A DNA stretch of 64,000 nucleotides from JALORV01 sp963703945. Its GTDB lineage: Bacteria; Pseudomonadota; Gammaproteobacteria; Burkholderiales; Burkholderiaceae_F. The stretch spans positions 62,001 through 126,000 of the forward strand of contig CAVPGM010000007.1 of the NCBI GenBank assembly GCA_963703945.1, read 5' to 3'. This document shows, piece after piece, positions 8,975 to 17,665 of this stretch. The notes under the pieces were generated by a model. The model made no database searches, was not told the DNA's origin, and saw nothing but the letters and a program-made list of their open reading frames with translations. The translations under genes were made by a program, and so were the position numbers. Within the stretch, counting starts at the first letter, position 1. Every line of letters starts with the position of its first letter.

Positions 8975-9736
8975 GTGAACCCAATCGCAATCGGTTTGCT
9001 CGTGCTGGTATGCACTTTCGGCGGTGCGCTGCTCGGCATGTTCCTTCGAACCGTCCTGCCGGAGCATCATCTGAACGACGCGTCAAAGGATGTCGTGAAG
9101 CTGGTGACGGGCCTGATCGCCACGCTCGCCGCTCTGGTGCTTGGCTTGCTCGTCGCCTCGTCGAAGAACTCGTTCGATACGGCGAACGAAGGGTTCAGGG
9201 AGTCTGCCGCGAAGATCATTCTCCTGGATCGAGCGCTGGCGCAGTACGGACCAGAAACCAAGGAGATCCGCGAATTGCTCAAGGCGAGCTTTGCTGCCCG
9301 AGTCGAACAGTACTTTCCCAAAGGGCAGTCCGGGGACGCTGCGCTGAGCTCCCCCCAGGCAACCGCCACGATGGAAGGGTTTCAACAGAGGCTGCGCGCG
9401 CTTTCGCCACAGAACGACACCCAACGCGCGCTGCAGTCGCGCGCCCTCGAACTGACCGACGCGGTGACGCAGGCGCGCTGGCTCGGAATCGCGCACGAGG
9501 AGAACACCATTCCGACGCCGTTCATGGTGGTGCTGGTGTTCTGGCTAGCGGTCATGTTTACCAGTTTCGGCCTGTTCGCGCCCCGCAACGCAAGCACAAT
9601 CGCCGTGCTGTTCCTCGGCGCGGTATCGCTGTCTGCCGCGATCTTCCTGATCGAGGAACTGAATAACCCGCTCGAAGGAGTTATCGCGATCTCGAGGGCG
9701 CCGATGGACCGGGCGCTCGGCTTTCTCGGACGCTAG
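8975..9736 (+). CDS. DUF4239-type membrane protein
   Basis: A 253-residue integral membrane protein starting at GTG 8975 with GGGGGACA upstream. Hydrophobic segments lie at about residues 3-27 and 45-62, then a soluble loop rich in QYGPETKEIRELLKASF, then two closing helices at about 190-235. This two-plus-two layout with DSANEGF-like text (here FDTANEGFRES) matches the DUF4239, bestrophin-like group of unknown function. It probably forms an operon with the chalcone-isomerase-like gene, 8 bp upstream. No catalytic motif is visible. Confidence 0.72.
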   Translation: MNPIAIGLLVLVCTFGGALLGMFLRTVLPEHHLNDASKDVVKLVTGLIATLAALVLGLLVASSKNSFDTANEGFRESAAKIILLDRALAQYGPETKEIRELLKASFAARVEQYFPKGQSGDAALSSPQATATMEGFQQRLRALSPQNDTQRALQSRALELTDAVTQARWLGIAHEENTIPTPFMVVLVFWLAVMFTSFGLFAPRNASTIAVLFLGAVSLSAAIFLIEELNNPLEGVIAISRAPMDRALGFLGR

Positions 9737-9786
9737 CCGCGATCGCTGCGTGTGGCTGAGTCCTTTCCGCTGCGCGATCTTCAAAT

Positions 9787-10755
9787 TTGTTGCGGGAAGG
9801 CGTCATCGCAGCCACCAAGTTTCTAGTGCGTTCCATTCTGCCAACGAAGCAAGTCGAAGCGCTGCTCGCAGCGTGTGTCCTGGCGGGGGTCGGATTTGAG
9901 GTGTGTGCGCAGGACATCGAGCCGCGCGCATATTCCAATGCCCCGGTTGGAGTCAACTTTCTGATCGCCGGCTACGCCTACACGCGGGGCGGAGTCGCTT
10001 TCGGTCCGTCGCTTCCGATCACCAATCCGAATCTCCATACGTCTAACGCCGTCATCGCGTACGCAAGAGTGCTGGACCTGTGGGGAAAATCGGCCAAGTT
10101 CGACGCGACTTTGCCGTACACCTGGCTCTCCGGAACGGCCGACTACCGGGGACAAACGGTACCTCGCAGCGTGGATGGCTTTGCCAATTCCGCGTTTCGG
10201 CTGTCGGTCAATCTCTACGGTGCGCCCGCCCTCACGCTGAAGGAATTCGCCGACTGGAAGCAGGACCTGATCATCGGCGCCAGCCTGCGGGTGGTGGCGC
10301 CCTGGGGCCAATACGATGACAGCAAGCTCGTCAACATTGGCACCAATCGATGGTCGTTCAAACCGGAGGTCGGGGTCTCGAAAGCAATCGGACCATGGAC
10401 GCTGGAAGGCACCGCCGGGGTAACGCTGTACACGGACAACAACGATTTCTTCGGCGGCAATACGCTTTCGCAGGACCCGCTCTATTCGCTGCAGGGTCAC
10501 CTGATCTACGCCTTTCACTCCGGGATCTGGGCTTCGCTCGATGCCACGTATTTCGTCGGCGGCCGAACGACCGTCAATGGCGTGCTCAACAGTGACCTTC
10601 AGCAGAACTGGCGTGTCGGCGGGACCTTGTCGTTCCCGGTGAACCGGGAGAATTCGATCAAGTTCTACGCCAGCAGCGGGGTGTCTGCACGCACCGGCGA
10701 CGATTACGACCTGGTCGGCATAGCGTGGCAATACCGCTGGGGTGGTGGGCTGTGA
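9787..10755 (+). CDS. outer-membrane transporter-like protein (Phenol_MetA_deg family)
   Basis: About 320 residues, mostly beta strands rich in aromatic residues and ending in WQYRWGGGL, as expected for an outer-membrane barrel. It resembles MetA-pathway phenol degradation proteins, usually annotated as transporter: NFLIAGYAYTRGGVAFGPSLPI, VNLYGAPALTLKEFADW, VVAPWGQYDDSKLVNIGTNRW. An N-terminal hydrophobic stretch (LLAACVLAGVGFEVCAQ) is the signal peptide. The start is unclear: TTG at 9787 or 9790, or GTG at 9826, which places the signal peptide better; none has a clear ribosome-binding site. The following gene begins 82 bp later. Confidence 0.78.
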   Translation: MLREGVIAATKFLVRSILPTKQVEALLAACVLAGVGFEVCAQDIEPRAYSNAPVGVNFLIAGYAYTRGGVAFGPSLPITNPNLHTSNAVIAYARVLDLWGKSAKFDATLPYTWLSGTADYRGQTVPRSVDGFANSAFRLSVNLYGAPALTLKEFADWKQDLIIGASLRVVAPWGQYDDSKLVNIGTNRWSFKPEVGVSKAIGPWTLEGTAGVTLYTDNNDFFGGNTLSQDPLYSLQGHLIYAFHSGIWASLDATYFVGGRTTVNGVLNSDLQQNWRVGGTLSFPVNRENSIKFYASSGVSARTGDDYDLVGIAWQYRWGGGL

Positions 10756-10837
10756 CGCCCTTCGCGAGAAAGTGGCAGTTTTTGGCCGGCCCGTTTGGCT
10801 GCTTTCAACAGTTAATCATTGGAGAGGATTCGACAGG

Positions 10838-12313
10838 ATGAATGCGAAAGCCGAAACGACTGACAGCCAAAGAGCACGCATGTCGTTTCCATGCGCACTC
10901 TTACTTACGCGCACTGCCGCCGTCCTATGTCTCGGCACCATCGCGATTTCCTTTGCCGCCCACGCGGATGAGACGTCGCCACCGGGGGCCATAGAAGCGG
11001 TCGGCATCGCCGTCGAGGCCTACATCTACGGTTACCCGCTGGTCACTTTCGACACGGTCCGCAAGCAGCAGACCAACGTGGCCAAGCCCGATGCCCAGCA
11101 TGCGCCGATGGGGCAGATGATCCGGATGCGGACCTACCCCGCGGCCGACAACCACTGCTGTGCGGCTCCGAATGCCGACACGCTGTACACCGAGGCCTGG
11201 CTCGACGTCTCAAGGGAGCCGGCGATCTTCAGCATTCCCGACATGGGCGACCGCTACTTCATCATGCCGATGCTGGACGGCTGGTCGGAGGTGTTCGAGG
11301 TGGCGGACTCGCGCACGACAGGCGGCAAGGCGCAGACCTACGCCATCACGGGACCGGGCTGGTCGGGCGTGTTGCCGGCGGGCGTGACTCAGGTCAAGTC
11401 GCCGACCGGCATGGTGTGGATACTCGGCCGGATCTACAGCACCGGCACGCCCGAGGACTACAAGGCGGTTCATGCGCTGCAGGACAAGTTTTCGGTCGTG
11501 CCCTTGAGCGCCTACGGCAAGCCGTACGCAGCGCCCCGCGGCGTCGTCGATCCCAAGTTCGACATGAAGACAGCGGTGCGCAAGCAGGTCAATGCGATGG
11601 ACATCGTCGCTTACTTCGAGCGACTCGCGGAGTTGATGAAGACCAACCCGCCGACCGCACAGGACGCGCCGATGGTGGCGAAGATGGCGCGGATCGGACT
11701 GGTGCCGGGCCAGGACTTCGATGCCTCGAAGCTCGACTTCATCGATCGCGAGGCATTCAAAGTCGTACCAAAGCTAGCCCTCGTGGAAATGGGCCTGCAC
11801 TTGAAGAAGCAGAAGACCACCAACGGGTGGCTCTACTTCACCAAGGGCGTCGGCAACTTCGGCACCGACTACCTGACGCGCGGCATGGCCAACCTGCTCG
11901 GGCCCGGCTGGAACCGGCCGCAGGACGCCGTGTATCCGCTGTCGCAGAAGGACGCGAGCGGGGACGAGTACAACGGCGCCAAGTACAAGTACGTCGTGCG
12001 CTTCGAGAAGGGTCAGCTGCCACCGGCCGAAGCCTTCTGGTCGCTGACGATGTACGACGGCGACTTCTTCTTTGTGCCGAACCCGCTCAATCGCTACGAC
12101 CTCGCCCAGCGCGACAAGCTCGTCACCAACGCGGACGGCTCGGTCGACATGTTCCTGCAGGCGGACTCGCCGGGCAAGGACAAGCAAGCGAACTGGCTGC
12201 CGGCCCCGAAGGGCAAGTTCGTGCTGGTGATGCGGATCTACGCACCGAGCAAAGCACCGCCATCGATTGTCGACGGCAGTTGGACTCCGCCGCCGGTCCG
12301 CAAGCTGCAGTGA
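10838..12313 (+). CDS. DUF1254/DUF1214 domain exported protein
   Basis: A 491-residue protein with an N-terminal DUF1254 domain (AVEAYIYGYPLVTFDTVR, APNADTLYTEAWLDVSREP) and a C-terminal DUF1214 domain (PPAEAFWSLTMYDGDFFFV, then LPAPKGKFVLVMRIYAP). Such two-domain proteins are widespread, usually periplasmic and without a known reaction; the local HCCAAPNADTLY motif is the most conserved part. A signal peptide ends around AAHADE. ATG 10838 is preceded by GGAGAGG; an alternative ATG at 10880 would give a shorter leader. Two further exported proteins of unknown function follow on the same strand. Confidence 0.85.
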   Translation: MNAKAETTDSQRARMSFPCALLLTRTAAVLCLGTIAISFAAHADETSPPGAIEAVGIAVEAYIYGYPLVTFDTVRKQQTNVAKPDAQHAPMGQMIRMRTYPAADNHCCAAPNADTLYTEAWLDVSREPAIFSIPDMGDRYFIMPMLDGWSEVFEVADSRTTGGKAQTYAITGPGWSGVLPAGVTQVKSPTGMVWILGRIYSTGTPEDYKAVHALQDKFSVVPLSAYGKPYAAPRGVVDPKFDMKTAVRKQVNAMDIVAYFERLAELMKTNPPTAQDAPMVAKMARIGLVPGQDFDASKLDFIDREAFKVVPKLALVEMGLHLKKQKTTNGWLYFTKGVGNFGTDYLTRGMANLLGPGWNRPQDAVYPLSQKDASGDEYNGAKYKYVVRFEKGQLPPAEAFWSLTMYDGDFFFVPNPLNRYDLAQRDKLVTNADGSVDMFLQADSPGKDKQANWLPAPKGKFVLVMRIYAPSKAPPSIVDGSWTPPPVRKLQ

Positions 12314-12418
12314 TCCGGCGTCCGCAGGGTTGCATGAACTCAAGGCGATGGAGAGAGATGGTGAAGGCAAGATCAAGCTTTGCCGCAGTGGCTTTGTGAC
12401 ACAAGGAGAGATCCAGAC

Positions 12419-13204
12419 ATGAGCAAGAACGTCAAGTGGGCGCTTGGCATCGTCGTCGCCCTTATCGCAATCGCCGCCATCGTCTTGTATCCCAAGCTCG
12501 TCGTAACCCTGCCGAACGACGGCGCTGGTGCGAAACTGAACACCTTCAAGGATACGTACGGGCACCGCTACACCGAGATGTTCCTCATCGGCGGGAACGC
12601 AATCACCAAGAATCTGGAGGCGAACGTCTACAACACCTGGGGTCTCAATGGCAGCGACACCACTGGGGATTCTTGTCCCGCGGCGCTGCTGGACAAGATC
12701 GACGTCAAGGCGATGGCGGAGCAGTACCACATGCTTGCCGTGTTCAAGAACGGCCCCCGCCTTTGGACGCTCGACTGGATCGAGGTCGAGATGGGCAAGG
12801 AGCTGGACTTCGGCGGCATGAAAGCACGCTGGGTGAATTGGCTGGATTTGAAGGGCATCAGCACGGAACCAGGCGCGGCCGATTACAAGAACATCACCGT
12901 CACGCGCCACACCAAGTTCGGCTTCAACAAGGGCACGCGGATATCCGTCCTGGATGACCCCGATGGCAACCCGTGGGTCATGAAGTCATTCAGCCTGATC
13001 ACCTTTCCGGATCAGAAGTTCGATGAGATCAGCACCCTTGGCAGCCGCCTGAAGCTTCCGGCGGGCTGGAAGTTCCGGTCAGTGGTGCTCGAGCAGGACC
13101 TGATCCTCACCCCTGACAAGACCGGCACCGCGCACATCACGCAGGACAACTTCGGCAACACCTACGACCGCGCGGGCGGCGCCTACAGCAACGTCAAGCC
13201 GTAG
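12419..13204 (+). CDS. hypothetical protein with N-terminal membrane anchor
   Basis: A 261-residue protein starting at ATG 12419 behind AAGGAGAG. Residues 6-25 (WALGIVVALIAIAAIVLYP) form one transmembrane helix, with the rest predicted outside the cytoplasm. I do not recognise a family; visible landmarks are FKDTYGHRYTEMFLIGGNA, the cysteine in DSCPAALLDK, and ITFPDQKFDEISTLGSRLKLP. It starts 105 bp after the DUF1254 protein. Genes of this kind beside DUF1254 proteins suggest a shared role, but that is context only. Confidence 0.68.
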   Translation: MSKNVKWALGIVVALIAIAAIVLYPKLVVTLPNDGAGAKLNTFKDTYGHRYTEMFLIGGNAITKNLEANVYNTWGLNGSDTTGDSCPAALLDKIDVKAMAEQYHMLAVFKNGPRLWTLDWIEVEMGKELDFGGMKARWVNWLDLKGISTEPGAADYKNITVTRHTKFGFNKGTRISVLDDPDGNPWVMKSFSLITFPDQKFDEISTLGSRLKLPAGWKFRSVVLEQDLILTPDKTGTAHITQDNFGNTYDRAGGAYSNVKP

Positions 13205-13363
13205 CGTTTCTGGAAACCTTATGCGCGTATAAGCCAGGCTTGGAAGAACCGTGACGAGCGCAGCAAACGGACATGCGGCATGAACTTCCGCGGACGAAGA
13301 TCGTCGTTCCGCGTGCACGACCAATCCACCAATCCACCGTCCCAACATCGTGAGGAGTTCGAC

Positions 13364-13660
13364 ATGAGCAAACGAATCTTGCTGTTCGCCGCCACCGGAG
13401 CATTGATTGCCGCAGGCGTCGCCTATGCGCAGTTTCCGATCATGGACAAGGTCGCGGAAAAGGTGATTCAGAAGTACCAGACCTCGACCTGCGAGCAGTT
13501 GTGGCAGGAGAAGGCGCAAGGCCAGGGCAAGCCGAAGCCGGAGATGGAGCAGCGTGCGGTCAAGTTGCTGCAATCGGATCCCCAGATGCGCCAGGCATTC
13601 TTCAACAAGGTTTCGGCGCCGATCGTCAACAAGATGTTCGAATGCGGAATGATTCCCTGA
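13364..13660 (+). CDS. small secreted hypothetical protein
   Basis: A 98-residue protein with a classic signal peptide (MSKRILLFAATGALIAAGVAYA, cut before Q) and a 76-residue mature part containing two cysteines (TSTCEQLWQEK and NKMFECGMIP) that could form a disulfide in the periplasm. ATG 13364 has GAGGAG upstream. The mature region is charged and helical (MEQRAVKLLQSDPQMRQAFF). No family name is recognised. It lies in the middle of the run of exported proteins and is followed immediately by the damaged DUF2092 gene. Confidence 0.65.
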   Translation: MSKRILLFAATGALIAAGVAYAQFPIMDKVAEKVIQKYQTSTCEQLWQEKAQGQGKPKPEMEQRAVKLLQSDPQMRQAFFNKVSAPIVNKMFECGMIP

Positions 13661-13683
13661 TGCGATCGATGCGGACGAGACCG

Positions 13684-14599
13684 ATGATGAAGAATGCAAT
13701 TCAGAAGCTGGGCTGAGCAAACCGGGCGCTGGTCCTGCTGCCGGCGCTCGTCGCCGGTGGCAGTGCGGCGGCTCAGACGCCGCCGGCCGCAAGGCGCCCG
13801 CTGCCAAGCAGGCGCCTGCCAAGACCGCTGCGAAAAAGCTGGGGCCGGAAGTTCAAGCTCGTGCTCGAGCCGCGGGCCATCGACCTGCTGAAGGCGATGA
13901 GCGCGAAGCTCGCGGCGGCCAAGTCGATGTCGTTCACCGCGACCGTCGGCTACGAGTATCCGAGCAAGCTCGGACCGGCGATCGTCTACACGTCGCGCTA
14001 TGACGTGACGATGCAGCGGCCCAACAAGCTGCGGGTCATCATGCCGGGCGACGGGCCGGCCTCGGAGTTCTACTACGACGGCAAGACGATGATGGCCTTT
14101 GCGCCCGCCGAAAACCTTGTTGCCGTCGCCGATGCTCCGCCGACGATCGATGCGGCGCTGAAGGCGGCGTTCGACAACGCCGCGATCTTCTATCCGTTCA
14201 CCGACCTGCTGGTCGACCGATCCGTATGCCGTCCTGACCAATGGCGCGATCCTGGCCTTCTACATCGGGCCCTCGGGAATCGTCGGCGGAACGAAGACCG
14301 ACATGGTGGCGTGGGCGAACAAGGACGTCTTCCTGCAGATCTGGATCGGCGCCGACGACAAGCTGCCACGGCGGATGCGGGCGACTATGCGGCATGACCG
14401 GCTGCAGCTGCGTCACGAGATGGATCTGACAACTGGCAACTCGACGGCCCGATCGCCGCGGATGCCTTCGCCTCGGCGAAGGCGCAGGCGCGCCGGACGT
14501 ATCGCATTCAAGAGTCCGACTGCGCTGCCGCCGGGAGTCAAGCCGCTGGCCCTGCAGCCGCAAGGCCGCGCCGGCCAAGGCTCAGCGAAATCGCAATGA
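13684..14599 (+). pseudogene. DUF2092-like exported protein, disrupted by multiple indels
   Basis: Remnant or badly sequenced copy of a DUF2092 protein. Recognisable blocks are LEPRAIDLLKAMSAKLAAAKS, FTATVGYEYPSKLGPAIVYTS, SEFYYDGKTMMAFAPAENL, then after a shift DPYAVLTNGAILAFYIGPSG and TDMVAWANKDVFLQIW, then NWQLDGPIAADAFASAKAQA in another frame, then RIAFKSPTALPPGVKPLA. The shifts fall near 13705, 13790, 13855, 14215, 14430 and 14500; there is also an in-frame TGA after MMKNAIQKLG. A signal peptide ALVLLPALVAGGSAAAQ is readable. Most shifts are +1, but two are best explained by a missing base. Either a pseudogene or a hotspot of the sequence errors seen elsewhere in this window. Confidence 0.6.
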
Positions 14600-14612
14600 C
14601 AGGAGGCATCCC

Positions 14613-15337
14613 ATGAAGAGATCCTTTCCGTCCCGCCGTCGCTCTCGCTTCGACACTTGTGTGCAGTCCAGGCGCACGGCTGGGCGAGTGCCAATCGCTA
14701 CGGCGGCAGCACCACGCACAGCTACGGCTCGACCAGCCACACCAACGCCTATGGCGGCAGCACCAGCCATGAGGCAGGCGAAGGCACGGAACACACGAAC
14801 ACCTACGGCGGCAGCACCGCGCACATCGTCTACGGCGGCACCGAGCACACCAACGTCTACGGCGGCACCACGGCGGGGGCATACGGCGCAGGGGCGTACC
14901 ACACGTATCCGTCGGGCGCGACCTACTACCACCCGCCGACCTATCCGGTCTATCACCCGCCGGTGGCCGTGCCGTACTACTCGACTGGCTGCTATGGGTG
15001 TGCAGCCGCCGCCGGCGCGGTCGTTGGAGTGGCGGTCGGCGCGGCGGCGGCGTCCGCCAACACGGCCGCCGCGACATCGAACGCGTATGCCGCGGGTGTG
15101 GCGACCGGCAGTGCGAACACCGCGGCCGCCTACAACGCCGGCGTTGCCACCGGAGTCGCCGCGGCCAGTGCGCCGGCCTCGGGCACGTACGTGATGAGCG
15201 TCAACTACGCGGCGCTGCCCGCCGGCGCGATGGTGATCAACAAGAACGGCACGGCCTACTACCTGAGCGGCAATACCTGGTTCAAGCCGTCCTACGGCGC
15301 CAACGGCGTGTACTACACCGTGGTGCCTGCGCCGTAG
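14613..15337 (+). CDS. glycine/tyrosine-rich repeat exported protein (5' end frameshifted)
   Basis: An exported protein of about 240 residues. ATG 14613 lies behind CAGGAGG, but the main frame (ending at 15337) is joined to it only if two extra bases are removed, near 14632 and 14660, giving a signal peptide like AVALASTLV-AVQAHGWASA. The mature N-terminus is a low-complexity array with YGGST and TEHTN repeated four to five times; the matching DNA unit ctacggcggcagcacc recurs between 14698 and 14875. Then comes a Tyr/Pro/His segment, an Ala/Gly helix (AAAAGAVVGVAVGAAAASA) and a C-terminal domain AGAMVINKNGTAYYLSGNTW. Function unknown; a surface or envelope role is plausible. Confidence 0.62.
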
Positions 15338-15370
15338 GTCGTGCCGCACCGACTCGGCGCGGAGCGCAGA

Positions 15371-16610
15371 CTAGCTGCCGGCGGCCCGTCGCCGGGCGGG
15401 CAGCCAGGTCGCAACGACGGCCATCGCGGCTGCGCCGGCCAGCACGAGCAGGCTGCTGTCCCAGGCCGCGACGCCCTCGGCAGCCCGGCTGTGATCAAGC
15501 ACCCAGCCGACCAGCGGCTGCAGCACGCCTGTGCCCAGGAAGATGCCGGTGTTGACGACGGACGTCGCAATGCCGGCAAACTGCGGCGGGTTCGCTTCCT
15601 TGGCGATCGTCCACGACAGCGTGAACCCCGGTATCACGAGTCCCATCAACGCAAACCAGGCCAGCGTGGCCCAGTTCGGCCACTGCACATGGGCGAGCCA
15701 CGGAAGCCAGGTCAGCGCGTAGAGCAGCACCGCGACCCGCATCACTCCCAGCCGGCTGCGCAGCCGGTCGGAAATCGCACCGACGAGCATCGAGCCGAAG
15801 GCGACTCCGAGCAGTAGCAGGCTGGTGTGCTGGGCGGCGCTGACACGGGTCATGCCGTGGACCTGCTGCAGATACGGCACGGCCCACAGGCCGGCGAACG
15901 CGAGGAAGCGTGCCGCCGACCCCGAAGTTGACGACAAACGGCGGCCACGTCGCCGGATTGGCCAGCACACCGGCAAGCGCAGTGCGCCAGGGGACCGCGG
16001 CGACGTGTGCGTGTGAGGGATTGACCGGTGCGAAGCCGAGGTCCTCGGGCCGGTCGCGCACGCGCAGCCAGGAAGCGATCGCGATGAGCCCGGACAGGAC
16101 CGCCAGCGCGGCGAAGACCACGCGCCACGAGGTCTGCGTGACGACCCATGCGAGCGGAGCGCCGGCAACCACTGCGCCGAGGTTGCCGGCGAACATCGTG
16201 ACGCCTGCCAGCGTTGCGAAACGCTGCGGAGGGAACCACACGGCCGAGAGCTTCAGCACCGAGATGAAGGCGACCGAGACGCCGATGCCGACCAGCGTCC
16301 GTCCCGCCGCCGCGACCTGCCACACCGGTGCCAGTGCGAACAGCAGCGATCCGGCGGCTGCAATCGCTGAACCGGTGGCGAGAATCCTGCGCGGTCCGAG
16401 TGTGTCGGCCATCACGCCGACCGGCACCTGCAGCACGGTATAGACGTAGAAGTAGGTGGCCGCGAGTGTGCCGAGCACCGTGCTGCTGATGTCGAATGCG
16501 CGGGTCAGCTCACCCGCAATGGCGGCCGGCGCCGTGCGGTGGAAGAACGACAGCACGAAGCTTGCGAGCGCCAGGCCGAACACGAGGCGGCGCGCGCGTT
16601 CGAGTGTCAT
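15371..16610 (-). CDS. MFS transporter (frameshifted at ~15910)
   Basis: A major facilitator superfamily transporter of about 412 residues with twelve predicted helices. Between helices 2 and 3 it shows the MFS signature region QVPVGVMADTLGPRRIL; the second half repeats it as MLVGAISDRLRSRLGVMRV. The group resembles nitrate/phthalate-type MFS permeases, but substrate is not readable. One extra base at about 15909-15911 breaks the frame; deleting it joins NFGVGGT to FLAFAGLWAVPYLQQVHG and the gene then runs to the stop at 15371. Both halves are well preserved, so an error is likely. It begins 26 bp after the ClpX-like gene and may belong to the same transcript. Confidence 0.82.
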
Positions 16611-16636
16611 GTACCGATCAGGTTCGGCGGCGATCG

Positions 16637-17665
16637 CTACGGTTCTGGCGCGCGGAAGTAGCGCGGCTCGACGAACAGCGAGGCGATCTCGACACGCCGG
16701 ATCTCGGGATGATCGGGCGCTGCATACAGCACGGGAGTGATGACCTCCTCGAACAGACCGCGCAGGCTGCGCGCGCCGGACTTGTACTCGATTGCAAGAT
16801 CGGCGATCTCCTCGAATGCGCGCCGCGCCACGACCAGCTCGATCCCCTCGTTCTTGAGGATGGCCTGGAACTGCCGGTAGATGCAGTTGCGCGGCTCGGT
16901 CATGATCCGCACCAGCATGTCGCGGCTGAGTTCGCTGAAGCGCGCGACGATGGCGAGCCGGCCGGTGAACTCCGGGATCAGCCCGAATTCGACGAGGTCG
17001 GTCGGCTTCACGCGTGCGTTGAGCCGCGTCAGGATGCGCTGGCTGTCGTCGGCGGAGGTCGCGACGAAACCGAATGGGTGGCTCTGCGACATGATCACGT
17101 CGAGTCCGACGAAGGCGCCGCCGCAGATGAACAGCACGTTGGTCGTGTCCAGATAGTCACCGCCGCGCAGTCGGACCGGTGCGCCTTCCATGATCTTCAG
17201 CAGCGCATGCTGGACGCTTTCGCCCGAAGCGCCCGTGGCAGCGGCACCCGCGGCGCGCAGCTTGTCGATCTCGTCGATGAACACGATGCCCTGGCTCGTT
17301 CTCACGACATCACCCTCGGCCTTGTCGTGCAGCCGATCGAGAATCGCTTCGATCTCGTCATTGACGTAGCGCGACTGCGCGAGCGACGTCGCGTCGGCCG
17401 TCACGAACGGAACCTTGAGCAGGCGTGCGAGTGATTCGCACATCAGCGTCTTGCCGGTGCCGGTCGGTCCCACCAGCAGCACGTTGCTCTTGGTGATCTC
17501 CAGCCCGTCCTGCTGCGAACGCGCGACCTTCTTGTAGTGGGCGTAGACCGCAACTGCCAGCGCGCGCTTGGCGTCGTCCTGCCCGATCACGTACTGGTCG
17601 AGGTGTCGGACGATTCCGCTAGGCGTAAGGCTGAAATGAGGCTGCGACATGGCGGGTGCGCTCAC
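16637..17665 (-). CDS. ClpX-like AAA+ ATPase lacking the zinc-binding domain
   Basis: A 342-residue AAA+ protein clearly related to ClpX (HLDQYVIGQDDAKRALAVAVY, Walker A GPTGTGKT at 66-73, Walker B IVFIDEIDK, C-terminal SGARSLRGLFEEV). It lacks the N-terminal zinc domain of true ClpX (about 60 residues), and the pore-1 loop, usually GYVG, reads RYVN; the ClpP-docking IGF loop is replaced by HPFGF. It may therefore be a specialised unfoldase not coupled to ClpP. GTG 17665 gives a 4-nt overlap with the upstream kinase stop, as for its neighbours; ATG 17650 is an alternative. Last gene of the overlapping chain before the MFS transporter. Confidence 0.85.
   Translation of the reverse strand: MSAPAMSQPHFSLTPSGIVRHLDQYVIGQDDAKRALAVAVYAHYKKVARSQQDGLEITKSNVLLVGPTGTGKTLMCESLARLLKVPFVTADATSLAQSRYVNDEIEAILDRLHDKAEGDVVRTSQGIVFIDEIDKLRAAGAAATGASGESVQHALLKIMEGAPVRLRGGDYLDTTNVLFICGGAFVGLDVIMSQSHPFGFVATSADDSQRILTRLNARVKPTDLVEFGLIPEFTGRLAIVARFSELSRDMLVRIMTEPRNCIYRQFQAILKNEGIELVVARRAFEEIADLAIEYKSGARSLRGLFEEVITPVLYAAPDHPEIRRVEIASLFVEPRYFRAPEP

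Noticed and set aside
14690..14880. CRISPR array from the regular ctacggcggcagcacc units
   Set aside because: Units are short, in frame with a coding sequence and without unique spacers.
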